Below are positions 1-8,959 of a DNA stretch of 64,000 bases, piece by piece (within the stretch, counting starts at the first letter, position 1; each line of letters opens with the position of its first letter). The stretch is from Novosphingobium sp. G106 (GTDB lineage: Bacteria > Pseudomonadota > Alphaproteobacteria > Sphingomonadales > Sphingomonadaceae): assembly GCF_019075875.1 (NCBI RefSeq), contig NZ_JAHOOZ010000001.1:1364001-1428000 (forward strand), read 5' to 3'. The notes beneath the pieces are model-generated. The model made no database searches, had not been told where the DNA came from, and was given only the letters and a program-made list of their open reading frames with translations. A program made the translations under genes and the position numbers.

Positions 1-453
1 GCAGACGCCGGCCTGCTGGCTCAGGCGCTGGCCTGGGCGGCGACCGATCCCGCCGCAGCGGGCGAGAACTTCAACCTCACCAACGGCGACGTCTTCGTGC
101 TGCGTCACGCCTGGCCCGTGCTGGCGGACATGCTGGGCCTGCCTGGCGAAAGCCTCGCGCCCGAAACCTTCAGCAGCCTCTTCTCGGCACCCGAGAGCCA
201 GCAGGCCTGGTCGGCCATCGCCCGACGGCACGGGCTGATCGAACCCTCGCTGTCGGCCCTGCTAGGCCAATCGGCAACCTATCTCGATCTGCTGCTGGCA
301 TCGCGCATCGCCGACAAGGCGAGCCCAACGCTGCTGAGCACGATCAAGCTGCGGCAGGCCGGTTTCGCCGCCTGCCGCGATAGCCTCGAATCGCTCGTCG
401 GTCAGCTTCGCAAGATGGCCGAACTGCGGCTGCTCCCGCCGCTGTTCGGCTGA
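1..453 (+). CDS. SDR-fold enone reductase / epimerase, PRISE (VEP1)-like, C-terminal part
   Basis: Only the last 150 residues are present; the start lies before the window. The frame is open from base 1 and stops at TGA 451-453. The GENFNLTNGDVFV segment (visible residues 21-33), followed by RHAWPVLADMLG, resembles the C-terminal half of extended short-chain dehydrogenases of the progesterone-5beta-reductase/iridoid-synthase-like group, which reduce activated C=C bonds with NADPH. The cofactor and catalytic motifs are outside the window, so the exact group is an inference. It converges on the flavoprotein gene 7 bp downstream, and the enone-reductase theme fits a ketosteroid-dehydrogenase-like neighbour. 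Confidence 0.7.
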   Translation, partial: ADAGLLAQALAWAATDPAAAGENFNLTNGDVFVLRHAWPVLADMLGLPGESLAPETFSSLFSAPESQQAWSAIARRHGLIEPSLSALLGQSATYLDLLLASRIADKASPTLLSTIKLRQAGFAACRDSLESLVGQLRKMAELRLLPPLFG

Positions 454-460
454 TCCGGCC

Positions 461-2155
461 TCAGGCGATGTTGCTGGCGTTCGCCGCGTGCTTGGCGGCG
501 ATCCATCCGAACACGAAGCTGGGTCCCACGCTCGACCCCGCGCCCGGATAGATCCGGCCCATCACCGAAGCCGTACTGATGCCTGTCGCATAGAGCCCTT
601 CAATCCAGCTGCCGTCTTCGCGCAGTACGCGTGCGTTCTCGTCCGTGACGACGCCGCCATAGGTGCCCACGTCACCCGGCACAACCGGCGCCGCATAGAA
701 CGGCCCCGTCTCGATCGGCCCCAGGGTGTGCGAACCGTCCTTGCGGTGGAAGTTGCCCAGGAAGTTGTCGTAGGCGCGGTTGCCGCGGCCGAACTCGCTG
801 TCCACGCCCGCGCGGGCATCGGCATTGAACTTGTCGATCGTATTGCGGAGTACTTTCGGATCGACGCCGATCTGGTCGGCGAGGCCTTCGATCGTGTCCG
901 CGCGCTTGAAGAAGCCGGATTCCAGCCAGGCCTTGGGCGGATTACCGCCGTGATAATCGTCGCGGCCCTTCTGATCGCCGATCCACCAGCTGTGCACGGC
1001 CGGCACGATCTTGTCGCGCTTGAGCATGTTCTGGCAGAACTCCATGTAGGAGCCGCCCTCGTTCATGTAGCGGACGCCCGACTGGTCGACGACGATCGAG
1101 TGCGGCTTGGCATAATGCGTCTGGCCGCCCGCTAGTTCGCCCAGCGAGACGCCGTTGCCCTGGTTCTCTTTGCCCGGCGGGATCGTCATCTGGTTGCCGA
1201 CCATTTCCTCCATCTGGCCGATGGCGGCGCCGATCCTGTTCATCTCGAGGATCATCTCGCCCGTGCTGCCGGGTGTTGCCGCGGTCCACTTGGCCGAAGT
1301 ACCGGGCTGGTACTTGTCGCGCATCTCCTGATTGTGGCTGAAGCCGCCGGCGTTCACCAAGACGCCGAGGTTCGCGCCGACGCGCCAGGGCTTGCCGTCC
1401 TTCTCGGTGATGACGCCCTTCACCGCGCCGTTCTCATCCTGGATGAAGCCGCTGACCTTGCTGTTGACGCGCAGGTCAACGCCGGCGTTCAGGCTGGCCT
1501 GCAACATCCGCCCCTGCAGCGCGCCGCCAGCGGTGACCCAGCGCTTGCCGGTCAGCTTGGCCAGGGCCATGCGCATGCCCACTTTCAGCATGTCGCGCTT
1601 GCCGATCCACGAGTGCTTGGCGAGGCCGATCTCGAACCCTTCGAAGAGGAAGGCCGGCGTATTGCCGAGGAAGTTGGGTTCGAGCCGCTCGCGCCATTCG
1701 CCGAGCTCGTTGGTGTTGAAAATGTCGGCGACGACCGTGCGGCCAGGGACGGAGCCGCCGGGGCGATCGTCGTAGTAGTCGGGCCACCAGGGAACGCGCC
1801 GCAGCTTGATCCCGTTGTTCACGAGGAAGTCGACCATCTTCGGCCCCTCAGTGACATAAGCGCTGCGCTTGGCCGGGCTGGTTCCGGGCGCATCGAGCGA
1901 CTGGCCCGCGGTTGATTCCATGTAGGTCATCGACTTCTCGTAGCTGTCCTCGACTCCCTCTTCCTTCATGAAGCGGTTGTTGGGGATCCACATGACCCCG
2001 CCCGAGCGTGAGGTCGTGCCTCCGATCCGCGGCATCTTCTCCAGGATGACAACGCTCTTGCCCAGCGAGCGCATCAGTAGCGCCGAACACATCGAGCCGC
2101 CGCCGCTGCCCACCGAAACGAAATCGAAGGTCTCATCGAATTGCAGATCGCTCAT
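461..2155 (-). CDS. FAD-binding dehydrogenase, 3-ketosteroid-delta1-dehydrogenase (KstD)-like
   Basis: A 564-residue flavoprotein of the FAD_binding_2 / fumarate reductase family. The N-terminal dinucleotide fold is clear: GSGGGS at residues 16-21 and the ribose-binding Glu at about 39 (VVILEK). GGVMWIPNN at about 52-60 and the C-terminal YPGAGSSVGPSF block are typical of KstD-like enzymes. GPFYAAPVVPGDVGTYGG near residue 490 holds the Tyr region that in KstD contributes to 1,2-desaturation of 3-ketosteroids. The substrate may be any cyclic ketone or enone. It is the last gene of a four-gene minus-strand operon, 29 bp after the acyl-CoA synthetase. Length is normal and there is no signal peptide, so it is cytoplasmic. 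Sure of the family, unsure of the substrate. Confidence 0.88.
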   Translation of the reverse strand: MSDLQFDETFDFVSVGSGGGSMCSALLMRSLGKSVVILEKMPRIGGTTSRSGGVMWIPNNRFMKEEGVEDSYEKSMTYMESTAGQSLDAPGTSPAKRSAYVTEGPKMVDFLVNNGIKLRRVPWWPDYYDDRPGGSVPGRTVVADIFNTNELGEWRERLEPNFLGNTPAFLFEGFEIGLAKHSWIGKRDMLKVGMRMALAKLTGKRWVTAGGALQGRMLQASLNAGVDLRVNSKVSGFIQDENGAVKGVITEKDGKPWRVGANLGVLVNAGGFSHNQEMRDKYQPGTSAKWTAATPGSTGEMILEMNRIGAAIGQMEEMVGNQMTIPPGKENQGNGVSLGELAGGQTHYAKPHSIVVDQSGVRYMNEGGSYMEFCQNMLKRDKIVPAVHSWWIGDQKGRDDYHGGNPPKAWLESGFFKRADTIEGLADQIGVDPKVLRNTIDKFNADARAGVDSEFGRGNRAYDNFLGNFHRKDGSHTLGPIETGPFYAAPVVPGDVGTYGGVVTDENARVLREDGSWIEGLYATGISTASVMGRIYPGAGSSVGPSFVFGWIAAKHAANASNIA

Positions 2156-2184
2156 TCACCCTATCCTCTCGTTTTTTCTTATCG

Positions 2185-3906
2185 TCAGGCTTCGGCGCGC
2201 TCGCGCAGCGCTTTCAGGAACTTGCCGCGATCGACCTTGCCCGATGCCGTGCGCGGCAGCGCGTCGCGGACCAGGAAGACGTCGCGCGGAACCTTGTAGA
2301 TCGCCAGGCGCTGCTTGCTGAAGGCTTTGATCTCGTCTTCGACCACCTCGGCGCCGGGTTCGAGCACCGCGGTCACTGCCATCCGTTCGCCCAGGCGCAC
2401 GTCGGGCAGGCCATAGGCAATCACCTCGCGCACCGCCGGGTGATCGCCGACGACGCGCTCGACCTCGGCGCAATAGATATTCTCGCCCCCCGAGATGACC
2501 ATGTTCTTCTTGCGGTCGACGATCGTGTAGATGCCATTGGCGTCGACCGTGGCGATGTCGCCCGAAGCGAGCCAGCCATCCTTGAGCGTCTCGGCGGTCG
2601 CTTCAGGATCGCCGACATATTGGTTCATCAGCATCGGGCTGCGGACCCATAGCTCGCCCGGCTCGCCCGTGCCCGTGACCACGCTGCCGTCGTCGCGGCG
2701 CAATTCGACCCTCGTGGTCGGCGCCGCCCACCCGCAGGCTGCTGGGTGTTCGAGATAGATGTTGCCGCTGATCCCGCAGGTCCAGGCGGTCGCCTCGGTC
2801 TGGCCATAGCCGTTGGCGAGCTGGCAGTTCGGCATGCGCGCCTTGATCTGTTCGACCAGTTCGAGATTGAGCGGCGCCGCGCCGTTGACCATGTAGCGCA
2901 CGTTGGCGAGCATCTCGGGCGTGGCGCGGGGGCTGCGGAACATGTCGAACAGCATGGCGGGCACGAAAGACAGCCGCGTCATGCCGACATGCTCGATCAT
3001 GTCGAACGCAACGTCGGCGCTCCACTTGCCCATGATGTGGATTGTCGTGCCAAGGCTCAGCGCGCGCAGGATCGGCATGATGCCCGAGAGGTGGAACATC
3101 GGCCCGAGGATCACCGCCGGGGTGGTCATCGCCCGGCGATCGGGTGGCAGCGTCTCGCCACTTTCTTCCTCGTAGCGGACGTCCTGAAGGGTGCCCATGA
3201 AAGTCGCGACCGCAACCGAGTGGGTCAGCGCGCCGTGGCTCAGTAGCGCCCCCTTGGGGAAGCCCGTCGTGCCCGAGGTAAACAGGATGATTGCCCCGTC
3301 GGCTGGCTGCATCTCGACCGGTGCGAAATCGACGCCAGGCTGCGGCGCCGAAAGTTCGGCGAAATCGGCGTCGCCTTGGCGCAAGGCCACTTTTGGCTCG
3401 CCGATGACGATGCGTGGCCAGACGGGATCGGGCGTCGCCGCGGAGATCACGTCGTCGCGCTCTGCATCTAGGATGGCGAGCGTGCAGCCGACCTTTTCGA
3501 TCGCCCGCAGCATTTCCTCGGCCGCGCCGCGGCTATTGACCAGCGCAGCGATGCCGCCCAGCGTCGTGATCGCCAGGGTCGAGATGATCCATTCGGGGCG
3601 ATTGGCGGTGATCACCGCAACCGTGGTCCCCTTGGTCACGCCATATCGAGCGTGCAGTTCCTTCGCGAGCGCGGCTGCGCGGGCGAAGCCATCGGCATAG
3701 GTAATGCTGGTATCGCCCTGGACGACCATAATGCGGTCGCCGAAGGCCATCCCCTTGCGATAAAGCCCGGCCAGATTGCGCGGCGCGCCCTTGAATACCT
3801 CGTGATCATGGCCGCCGATCGTTTCGCTCTCGAGCTCGAACGGCTTGCCCGGCCCGAGCAGCCTCTCGACCAATGGATCACGGATATTCACCGATTCACC
3901 CGACAC
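2185..3906 (-). CDS. Acyl-CoA synthetase (AMP-forming; class I adenylate-forming enzyme)
   Basis: 573 residues from GTG at 3906. A longer open frame reaches 4104 but would run into the phytanoyl-type dioxygenase gene. GTG 3906 has a GGGAGAGGA ribosome site about 6 bases upstream and gives the normal family length. It activates a carboxylic acid to the acyl-CoA via acyl-AMP. Motifs: TSGTTGFPKG near residue 208, YGQTEA in the middle, GGENIY near 472, and the catalytic Lys region ASGKVDRGK near 555. The N-terminal part resembles the fatty-acid/cyclohexanecarboxylate-CoA ligase groups. It sits between a PhyH-type dioxygenase and a KstD-like flavoprotein, which suggests it primes a cyclic or branched acid for CoA-dependent degradation. 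Confidence 0.9.
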   Translation of the reverse strand: MSGESVNIRDPLVERLLGPGKPFELESETIGGHDHEVFKGAPRNLAGLYRKGMAFGDRIMVVQGDTSITYADGFARAAALAKELHARYGVTKGTTVAVITANRPEWIISTLAITTLGGIAALVNSRGAAEEMLRAIEKVGCTLAILDAERDDVISAATPDPVWPRIVIGEPKVALRQGDADFAELSAPQPGVDFAPVEMQPADGAIILFTSGTTGFPKGALLSHGALTHSVAVATFMGTLQDVRYEEESGETLPPDRRAMTTPAVILGPMFHLSGIMPILRALSLGTTIHIMGKWSADVAFDMIEHVGMTRLSFVPAMLFDMFRSPRATPEMLANVRYMVNGAAPLNLELVEQIKARMPNCQLANGYGQTEATAWTCGISGNIYLEHPAACGWAAPTTRVELRRDDGSVVTGTGEPGELWVRSPMLMNQYVGDPEATAETLKDGWLASGDIATVDANGIYTIVDRKKNMVISGGENIYCAEVERVVGDHPAVREVIAYGLPDVRLGERMAVTAVLEPGAEVVEDEIKAFSKQRLAIYKVPRDVFLVRDALPRTASGKVDRGKFLKALRERAEA

Positions 3907-3988
3907 TTGTCGTCCTCTCCCGCTCGCGGAAAAATGCTTTACGCGCGATGCATATCGTGCCGCCAGCAATAGGCAAGCGGGCAATCCC

Positions 3989-4780
3989 TCAAGCCAGCTG
4001 CGGAAACACCGGGTGGCGGAAAGGATCGCCGTGACGGAGGCCATCGTGCAACCCTGCAACATTGGGCGCCGCGGTGCGTCCCGGACGCGTGCAATAGATC
4101 GCATCCTCGCCGAAGAAGCGCAGCGTCAGCGTGCGGCGGCGCCCTTGCGGACCGGGAGCGCCGCCCCCGTGGAGCACGCTCGGATGGAACAGCACGACGT
4201 CGCCCGGCTCGGTCGCCCAACCGGTTATGTCCCAGCGGCTGCGGTCGGCCTCGATGTCGGGGAGGCGCGGCAGGTCACCGGTCTTGTAGAACGGATCGGT
4301 TGGGTCGCCCGGCTTGAAGCTCGTGCCGTTGAACACCGGTCCGCGGTGGCTGCCGCGGCAATATTCGAGCGTGGCCTCGCGGCTGACGGGATCGAGGCTG
4401 ATCCAGAACACCGCATGATGCTGGCCCGCCACGGGCATATAGGGCGTATCCTGGTGCCAGGGCGTGAAATTGTCCGTGGCTTCCTTGTGGAAGATCTGCT
4501 CGTACATGTACCAGACCGGCCCGCCCCAGAGCGCCTGGAGCAGCGGCGGGATCGGCGAGCGGGACAGCATCCCGGCATAGGCAGCGTAGCTCGCGGGATT
4601 GGACAGGTCCTGCCACGAGCGCTCGTCCCCGCCCATCGTGGTGAACCCCGGCCCGCGGTGGTCGCGCGTCCATTCGTAAGCGGCGGTCGCGTCGGCCAGT
4701 TGCTCGGCCGACAGGAAGCCCCGCAGGCAGACGACGCCGTCCCGGTCCATGGTTTCGCGCAGTTCGGCCACGTCGATCAT
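3989..4780 (-). CDS. Phytanoyl-CoA dioxygenase (PhyH) family Fe(II)/2-oxoglutarate oxygenase
   Basis: 263 residues from ATG 4780. The open frame extends upstream to 5092, but that part only mirrors the cyclase gene. The start overlaps the cyclase stop as ATGA (4777-4780), so translation is probably coupled. PhyH enzymes hydroxylate unactivated carbons using Fe(II) and 2-oxoglutarate. The iron triad is visible: HQD in WHQDTPYMP near residue 108 and the distal His in VLHGGGAPG near 203, followed by the Arg-rich 2-oxoglutarate strand. It is cytoplasmic, with no signal peptide. The substrate may be a CoA thioester (an acyl-CoA synthetase follows after 82 bp) or a free small molecule. Confidence 0.88.
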   Translation of the reverse strand: MIDVAELRETMDRDGVVCLRGFLSAEQLADATAAYEWTRDHRGPGFTTMGGDERSWQDLSNPASYAAYAGMLSRSPIPPLLQALWGGPVWYMYEQIFHKEATDNFTPWHQDTPYMPVAGQHHAVFWISLDPVSREATLEYCRGSHRGPVFNGTSFKPGDPTDPFYKTGDLPRLPDIEADRSRWDITGWATEPGDVVLFHPSVLHGGGAPGPQGRRRTLTLRFFGEDAIYCTRPGRTAAPNVAGLHDGLRHGDPFRHPVFPQLA

Positions 4781-5823
4781 ACGGTTCCCACCCCCGTCAC
4801 CGGCGACCCGACCGCGCCGGGCAATCGCAGCGGCGGCGCGGTGAAGAGGAAGCGCGATCGGCCGTTGGCGCGCAGCCAATCGGCCAGGTCGCTCAGCAGG
4901 AAGAACTCGCCGAGCGGGATGCCCAGCTTGAACAGGCAGAGATTGTGCAGCGGCACGCGGATGCCGTGCGGCGTCTGGCGCTGGAAATCCGGGCTGATCT
5001 CGACCGCTTCGTTGTCCGAGACCAGCGCCACCGCGCCGCTGTCGGCGACCCACTGGAGCAGCCTGTCGTCGAAACCGTCGAGCCCCGAGCACTTGTGCGG
5101 ATCGAGCGTCACCTCGGGATCGGCATAGTTGGCGAGCAGAGCCCGGTCGAAACCGGTGCGGAAGCAGAGCACATCGCCTGCCTCTACCTCGACCTTGTCG
5201 GCTTCGAGTATCCGCATCAGTTGGTCATAGCCCACCGGCACGGCTTCAAGCCCGACATGAGCCTGCAGGTCGATCATCACCCCGCGCGCCTGCAGGCCGG
5301 TCTCGGCGATGCGCTCGATGCCGAGTGCCCGGGCACCGTAGGGACCATCCTTGGCCTGGCGATCGTGCAGGTAGTCCACCGGGCCCTTGACGTCGTCCTC
5401 GGCGTGGAAGCCGTTGTAGTAGGTGACTTCCTCGCCCGTGCCGCGTGAGTCGTAGAGGCAGCCCATGTGGCAGAGCGCATCCCACTGCGTTGAATATTGC
5501 AGGCTCAGCGTCACCTTGTCGTCGCAGACGGTCTCCTTCATTCCGGGAAAGACCCGGTCGTAGGGGTAGTTCATCGCCGGATCCTCGCCGCGCATCGAGA
5601 AACCGATCTGCGGGGGAAATCGGCGCGGGTTGAGCTGGACGCGCGGGCAGTCGAGCGGCAGCGACAGGCAGAAGGCGATCCCCTCGCGCACTTCGGCGGC
5701 AGCGGCGCGGCGGCGTTCGGGGGTGATCAGGTTGAGCCGGCCGATCTGGTCGTCGGGCCCGAAATCGCCCCAGTTGGAACCCTCGGGCCGCTCGCTCCAG
5801 CGCTTCCCCTCGATCTGCGCCAT
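4777..5823 (-). CDS. Cyclase family protein (kynurenine formamidase / metal-dependent hydrolase fold)
   Basis: 348 residues. ATG 5823 is chosen because a GGAGAAGG site lies 7 bases upstream; a further in-frame ATG seven codons earlier is less well placed. The metal-binding loop is QWDALCHMG (about residue 120), the variant seen in many putative cyclases in place of the classical HxGTHxD; a second acidic/His cluster lies in the C-terminal half. Family members hydrolyse amides or lactones or cyclise polyketides. It is the first gene of the minus-strand operon and overlaps the PhyH gene by 4 bp. The ring-opening or lactone substrate is unknown. Confidence 0.82.
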   Translation of the reverse strand: MAQIEGKRWSERPEGSNWGDFGPDDQIGRLNLITPERRRAAAAEVREGIAFCLSLPLDCPRVQLNPRRFPPQIGFSMRGEDPAMNYPYDRVFPGMKETVCDDKVTLSLQYSTQWDALCHMGCLYDSRGTGEEVTYYNGFHAEDDVKGPVDYLHDRQAKDGPYGARALGIERIAETGLQARGVMIDLQAHVGLEAVPVGYDQLMRILEADKVEVEAGDVLCFRTGFDRALLANYADPEVTLDPHKCSGLDGFDDRLLQWVADSGAVALVSDNEAVEISPDFQRQTPHGIRVPLHNLCLFKLGIPLGEFFLLSDLADWLRANGRSRFLFTAPPLRLPGAVGSPVTGVGTV

Positions 5824-5868
5824 AGTCGGCCTTCTCCCATACAACGTCGAAGATAATGCTCGCCAGTC

Positions 5869-5881
5869 GTTGCATAAGCAA
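5869..5881. promoter_or_regulatory. Possible operator half-site, TGCAT motif, in divergent promoter
   Basis: GTTGCATAAG followed by CAA forms a short dyad TTGC-ATAA-GCAA between the divergent cyclase operon and the EthD-like gene. Its AT-rich TGCAT core recurs upstream of several neighbouring catabolic genes. A role is inferred only from position and recurrence. Confidence 0.25.
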
Positions 5882-5923
5882 GCTGCTCGGCTACATTGGC
5901 CTCACTTCGGGAGAGAAATCGCT

Positions 5924-6262
5924 ATGAGCCGCTTCACTTATGCCGTCCTGTCGCGCGCTGTCCCGGGACGCGAAGAGGAATTCGTTTCCTGGTACCGCGA
6001 CCGGCATTTCCAGGACGTGCTACGCATGCCCGGCGTGGTCGGCGGCAAGCTCGTCAGCCTCGACTTCCAGCGCGTCTACGAACTCGACGCAGCGCCGCAG
6101 TGGACGCTACTGACGCTTTATGAGCTCGAGGGCAGCGATCCCGAGAGCGTGATCGACTCGATCCGCGCCGCCTCGGGATCGGACCATATGCCGATGACCG
6201 ATGCGCTGACCAAGGCCGGGATGGTCCAGGCCGCCGGCCGGGTCATCGCCTCCAGCGACTAG
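5924..6262 (+). CDS. Small EthD-like / dimeric alpha-beta barrel protein
   Basis: 112 residues from ATG 5924, with a GGGAGAG site about 9 bases upstream. The sequence SRFTYAVLSRAVPGREEEF, then WYRDRHFQDVLRMPGV and WTLLTLYEL, follows the pattern of ferredoxin-like dimeric barrels (EthD/DUF4286 type): a short strand, a helix carrying the His-Phe pair, and a second strand. Such proteins often accompany oxygenases as monooxygenase-like enzymes or isomerases, but no catalytic role is certain here. It is divergent from the cyclase operon across a 100-bp spacer and convergent with the MFS gene 9 bp later. Confidence 0.6.
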   Translation: MSRFTYAVLSRAVPGREEEFVSWYRDRHFQDVLRMPGVVGGKLVSLDFQRVYELDAAPQWTLLTLYELEGSDPESVIDSIRAASGSDHMPMTDALTKAGMVQAAGRVIASSD

Positions 6263-6271
6263 GGGCAGCGA

Positions 6272-7579
6272 CTAGCCCGTACGCTCGCGCAAACGCCGCA
6301 CGAAGGGCACAGCCAGCGCCACGGATATCGCAGCGAAGGCATAGGCCGGCAAGCCGAACAGCATCATCGCATCGGCGACGCGTGCCTCGGTTCGCAGCAC
6401 CTGGTTGGTGACCAGGGCAACAGCCGTTGGCCCGAGCCCGAAGCCGATCAGATTGCCGACGAACTGGTACATCGCGATGAGCAGCCCCCTGCCCTGCGGC
6501 GGCACCAGATCGGGCAGCAGCGAATAGCAGGCAGCGCCGACGACGCCGGACAGAACCACCGAAATCAGCAGCGCCGCGACGATCCCCGGGACGAATTGCG
6601 GATCGAACAGCGACAGCAGCACGACCACCTGGCCGACGAGCGCGACCGCGGTCAATTTCAGTCGCCCGGTCCGCGGATCGCGCCGCGCCGCCCAATCGCT
6701 CAGCGCGCCGCCGATCACCGCGGCGCCTATGCCGCCGACCAGCGAAACGATGCCGAGGACCAGCCCCGTCTCGGTCGGCGTCAGGCCGCTTTGCCGCATG
6801 AAGACCGCCGGCCACCAGTTGCCGACGCCGTTGCCGGCAATGGCGATGACGATGAAGGCGGCGAACAGCAGCAGGAAGGTGGGGCCGTTGCGCCGAACAT
6901 GATCGACCATGCGGAAGCTCTCGCCGGCAAACTGCGCGGGCGCGCTTTCGCGTTCGGGCTCGCGGACGGTAGCCATCAGCGGAATGGCCAGCAGACTGAC
7001 CAGCCCGGCGCCCAGCAACGCCAGCTGCCAAGCCGCGAGCTTGCCCAGCACGGGTAGGTCCGGCTGGTGATGCGAAAAATAGTCGAGCAGCCCGCCGCCA
7101 AGGAAATTCGCCAGCGCGCCGCCGAACATCGAGGCGGCAAGCAGCAAGGCGGTCGGCTTGCCGCGTTCGGCGGTCGGGAACAGGTCGGCGATCATCGAGA
7201 TTGCCGCCGGGGCCAGCGCCGCCTGGAACGCGCCGAGCGCCATACGCGCCAGGAAGAACGGCCAGAAGCTCTGGGAAAGGGCACAGGCCAGCGTGGACAC
7301 GCTCCAGCCCAGCAGCCCGATCAGCAGCAGGTTGCGCCGGTTCCAGCGGTCGGCGAGATGGCCGAGCGGAATGCCGATGACCGAGAAGCAGATCGCGAAA
7401 GCTAGGCCATAGAGCAGCGAGACCTCGGTATCGGTCAGCCCCATCGTTTGCTTGATGCCGGGGATCAGAAGCAGCAGGATCAACCGGTCGAGCATCGCCA
7501 TGGTCCAGACCAGCGCCAGGATCCAGACCGTCCGCCAGGCATGCGGACTTCGCGCGGAGGCTCCGCCTTGGGTTGCCAT
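6272..7579 (-). CDS. Major facilitator superfamily transporter
   Basis: 435 residues from ATG 7579, preceded by AGGAGAGAG at the right distance. The hydrophobic pattern fits twelve membrane helices in two halves. Motif A is recognisable as GHLADRWNRRN in the loop after the second helix (about residues 72-82), and the fourth-helix region reads LARMALGAFQAA. It resembles the aromatic-acid and sphingomonad spinster-like MFS permeases that import carboxylates. It is divergent from epoxide hydrolase 1 across a spacer with a 7-bp inverted repeat, so uptake is probably co-regulated with the surrounding pathway. The substrate is unknown. Confidence 0.88.
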   Translation of the reverse strand: MATQGGASARSPHAWRTVWILALVWTMAMLDRLILLLLIPGIKQTMGLTDTEVSLLYGLAFAICFSVIGIPLGHLADRWNRRNLLLIGLLGWSVSTLACALSQSFWPFFLARMALGAFQAALAPAAISMIADLFPTAERGKPTALLLAASMFGGALANFLGGGLLDYFSHHQPDLPVLGKLAAWQLALLGAGLVSLLAIPLMATVREPERESAPAQFAGESFRMVDHVRRNGPTFLLLFAAFIVIAIAGNGVGNWWPAVFMRQSGLTPTETGLVLGIVSLVGGIGAAVIGGALSDWAARRDPRTGRLKLTAVALVGQVVVLLSLFDPQFVPGIVAALLISVVLSGVVGAACYSLLPDLVPPQGRGLLIAMYQFVGNLIGFGLGPTAVALVTNQVLRTEARVADAMMLFGLPAYAFAAISVALAVPFVRRLRERTG

Positions 7580-7639
7580 GCACTCTCTCCTGTTATGTTC
7601 TTTTTGGGCTCTATTCTCCGCTCATCGCCCCGGCGACAT

Positions 7640-7661
7640 AATGCAACACGACGTTTGCATT
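7640..7661. promoter_or_regulatory. Inverted repeat AATGCAA-N8-TTGCATT, candidate operator
   Basis: Perfect 7-bp arms separated by 8 bp, in the 142-bp spacer between the divergent MFS transporter and epoxide hydrolase 1. The AT-rich arms stand out in GC-rich DNA, and the half-site resembles those at 5869 and 8880. A binding site for a dimeric regulator (for example the nearby IclR or TetR protein) is an inference. Confidence 0.4.
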
Positions 7662-7721
7662 TCATCGATCGGGCCGATAGGCATCCGGCCTCTGCACACA
7701 CTCTGACCGGAAGACCGCCCC

Positions 7722-8822
7722 GTGAAAAGCCCGTTTCGCCTGGAGGCACCGAAAGCCCGCCTCGACTGGATCGCGGATCGCGTGGCTAATGCGGTGATCG
7801 GCTATGCTCCCGACGACGATGCCGATTGGAAATATGGCACCGATGCCCGCTATCTAGCGGAATTCCGCGACTACTGGCGCGATCGCTACGATTGGGCCGC
7901 GGCGCAGGACGCTTTCAATGCCTGGCCGCAATATGTCGCCGAGATCGAAGGAATTGCGATCCATTTCTATCACTTGCCGGCGACCAACGGTGCGAAAGGC
8001 TATCCGCTGATCCTTAGCCATGGCTGGCCGGGTTCGGTGCTCGAATTCCTCGAGGCGATGCCGCTGCTCGCGGCGCGCGGCTATGACGTCGTCGTGCCTT
8101 CGCTGCCCGGTTACGGCTTTTCCGGCCGGCCGACGCGGCCGATCGGCGCGGGTGATGTCGCGCGGATCTGGCGCACCCTGATGGTCGAAGTGCTCGGCTA
8201 TCCCCGTTTCGGCGCGCAGGGCGGCGACTGGGGCGCTTCTGTGACGACAGCACTAGCGCAGAACCACCCGGACACCGTGGCCGCCTTCCACCTCAACTAC
8301 CTCGCGCACCGGCCGAGCGGCGAGATGTCGCCCGAGGAGGCCGAGTGGTTCAAGGCGGCGCGCAGGCGGATGAACGACGTCGGTGCCTATTCGAAGCAGA
8401 TGACCTCGCGCCCGCAGACGATCGGCCTGGCTCTGGCCGACACGCCGATTGGCTTCGCTTCCTGGGTGCTGGAAAAATACCGCGCCTGGTCGGACAATGA
8501 CGGCGACATCGAGACCGCCTTCACCAAGGACCAGCTCATCACCAGCGTGATGACCTATCTGATCAGCGACAACGTCCAGGCGGCGATGTGGCTCTACAAC
8601 TCGATGACCACGGCAAGGCCTACCGATGGCGGCCCGATCGCCGTGCCGATGGGCTTCGCGCATTTCCCGCGCGAAACCGTGCCGCCGCCGCGATCGGCAG
8701 CCGAGAAGCGCTTCAACATCGTCCATTGGCAGGAAATGCCCAAGGGCGGCCACTTCGCGGCCTGGGAGGAGCCCGAACTCTTCGCCACGGAAGTGGCCGG
8801 TTTCTTCGATCGTTGGTGCTGA
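7722..8822 (+). CDS. Epoxide hydrolase 1 (alpha/beta hydrolase with EHN domain)
   Basis: 366 residues from GTG 7722. An N-terminal EHN-type region (RLDWIADRVANAV, then DWKYGTD and YWRDRYDW) precedes the alpha/beta hydrolase core. The oxyanion motif HGWPGS is near residue 100, the nucleophile Asp is in GGDWGAS near 168, and the catalytic His is in GGHFAAWEEPE near 345. Family members open epoxides to vicinal diols. It is one of three paralogues in the window (others at 19484 and 23680) and differs from both in having a shorter N-terminus. It is followed 137 bp later by the Rieske oxygenase operon. Cytoplasmic; substrate unknown. Confidence 0.88.
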   Translation: MKSPFRLEAPKARLDWIADRVANAVIGYAPDDDADWKYGTDARYLAEFRDYWRDRYDWAAAQDAFNAWPQYVAEIEGIAIHFYHLPATNGAKGYPLILSHGWPGSVLEFLEAMPLLAARGYDVVVPSLPGYGFSGRPTRPIGAGDVARIWRTLMVEVLGYPRFGAQGGDWGASVTTALAQNHPDTVAAFHLNYLAHRPSGEMSPEEAEWFKAARRRMNDVGAYSKQMTSRPQTIGLALADTPIGFASWVLEKYRAWSDNDGDIETAFTKDQLITSVMTYLISDNVQAAMWLYNSMTTARPTDGGPIAVPMGFAHFPRETVPPPRSAAEKRFNIVHWQEMPKGGHFAAWEEPELFATEVAGFFDRWC

Positions 8823-8879
8823 CTGCATATCGCGGGCACGGCTATCGCGACATGGGGGCAAAAATAATTCACAAGCCGC

Positions 8880-8897
8880 GATGCATTAATTAGCATC
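8880..8897. promoter_or_regulatory. Dyad GATGC-ATTAATTA-GCATC, candidate operator of the Rieske operon
   Basis: Five-bp inverted arms flank an AT-rich 8-bp centre that holds a perfect ATTAAT palindrome. It lies 63-80 bp upstream of the Rieske oxygenase start. TGCATATCG at 8824-8832 in the same spacer also occurs at 3949-3957 upstream of the acyl-CoA synthetase. Regulatory function is inferred. Confidence 0.4.
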
Positions 8898-8959
8898 AGG
8901 CCCGACGATCGGACAGCGCGAGGCGACTCGCGGCCACGCCGGCAGGAGAGAGAAGAGAC

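Noticed and set aside
3845-5128. Long open frame (427 codons) on the plus strand opposite the cyclase and PhyH genes
   Set aside because: It is antisense to two clear enzymes, has Arg/Ala/Gly-rich low-meaning sequence, and arises from GC-rich codon bias.
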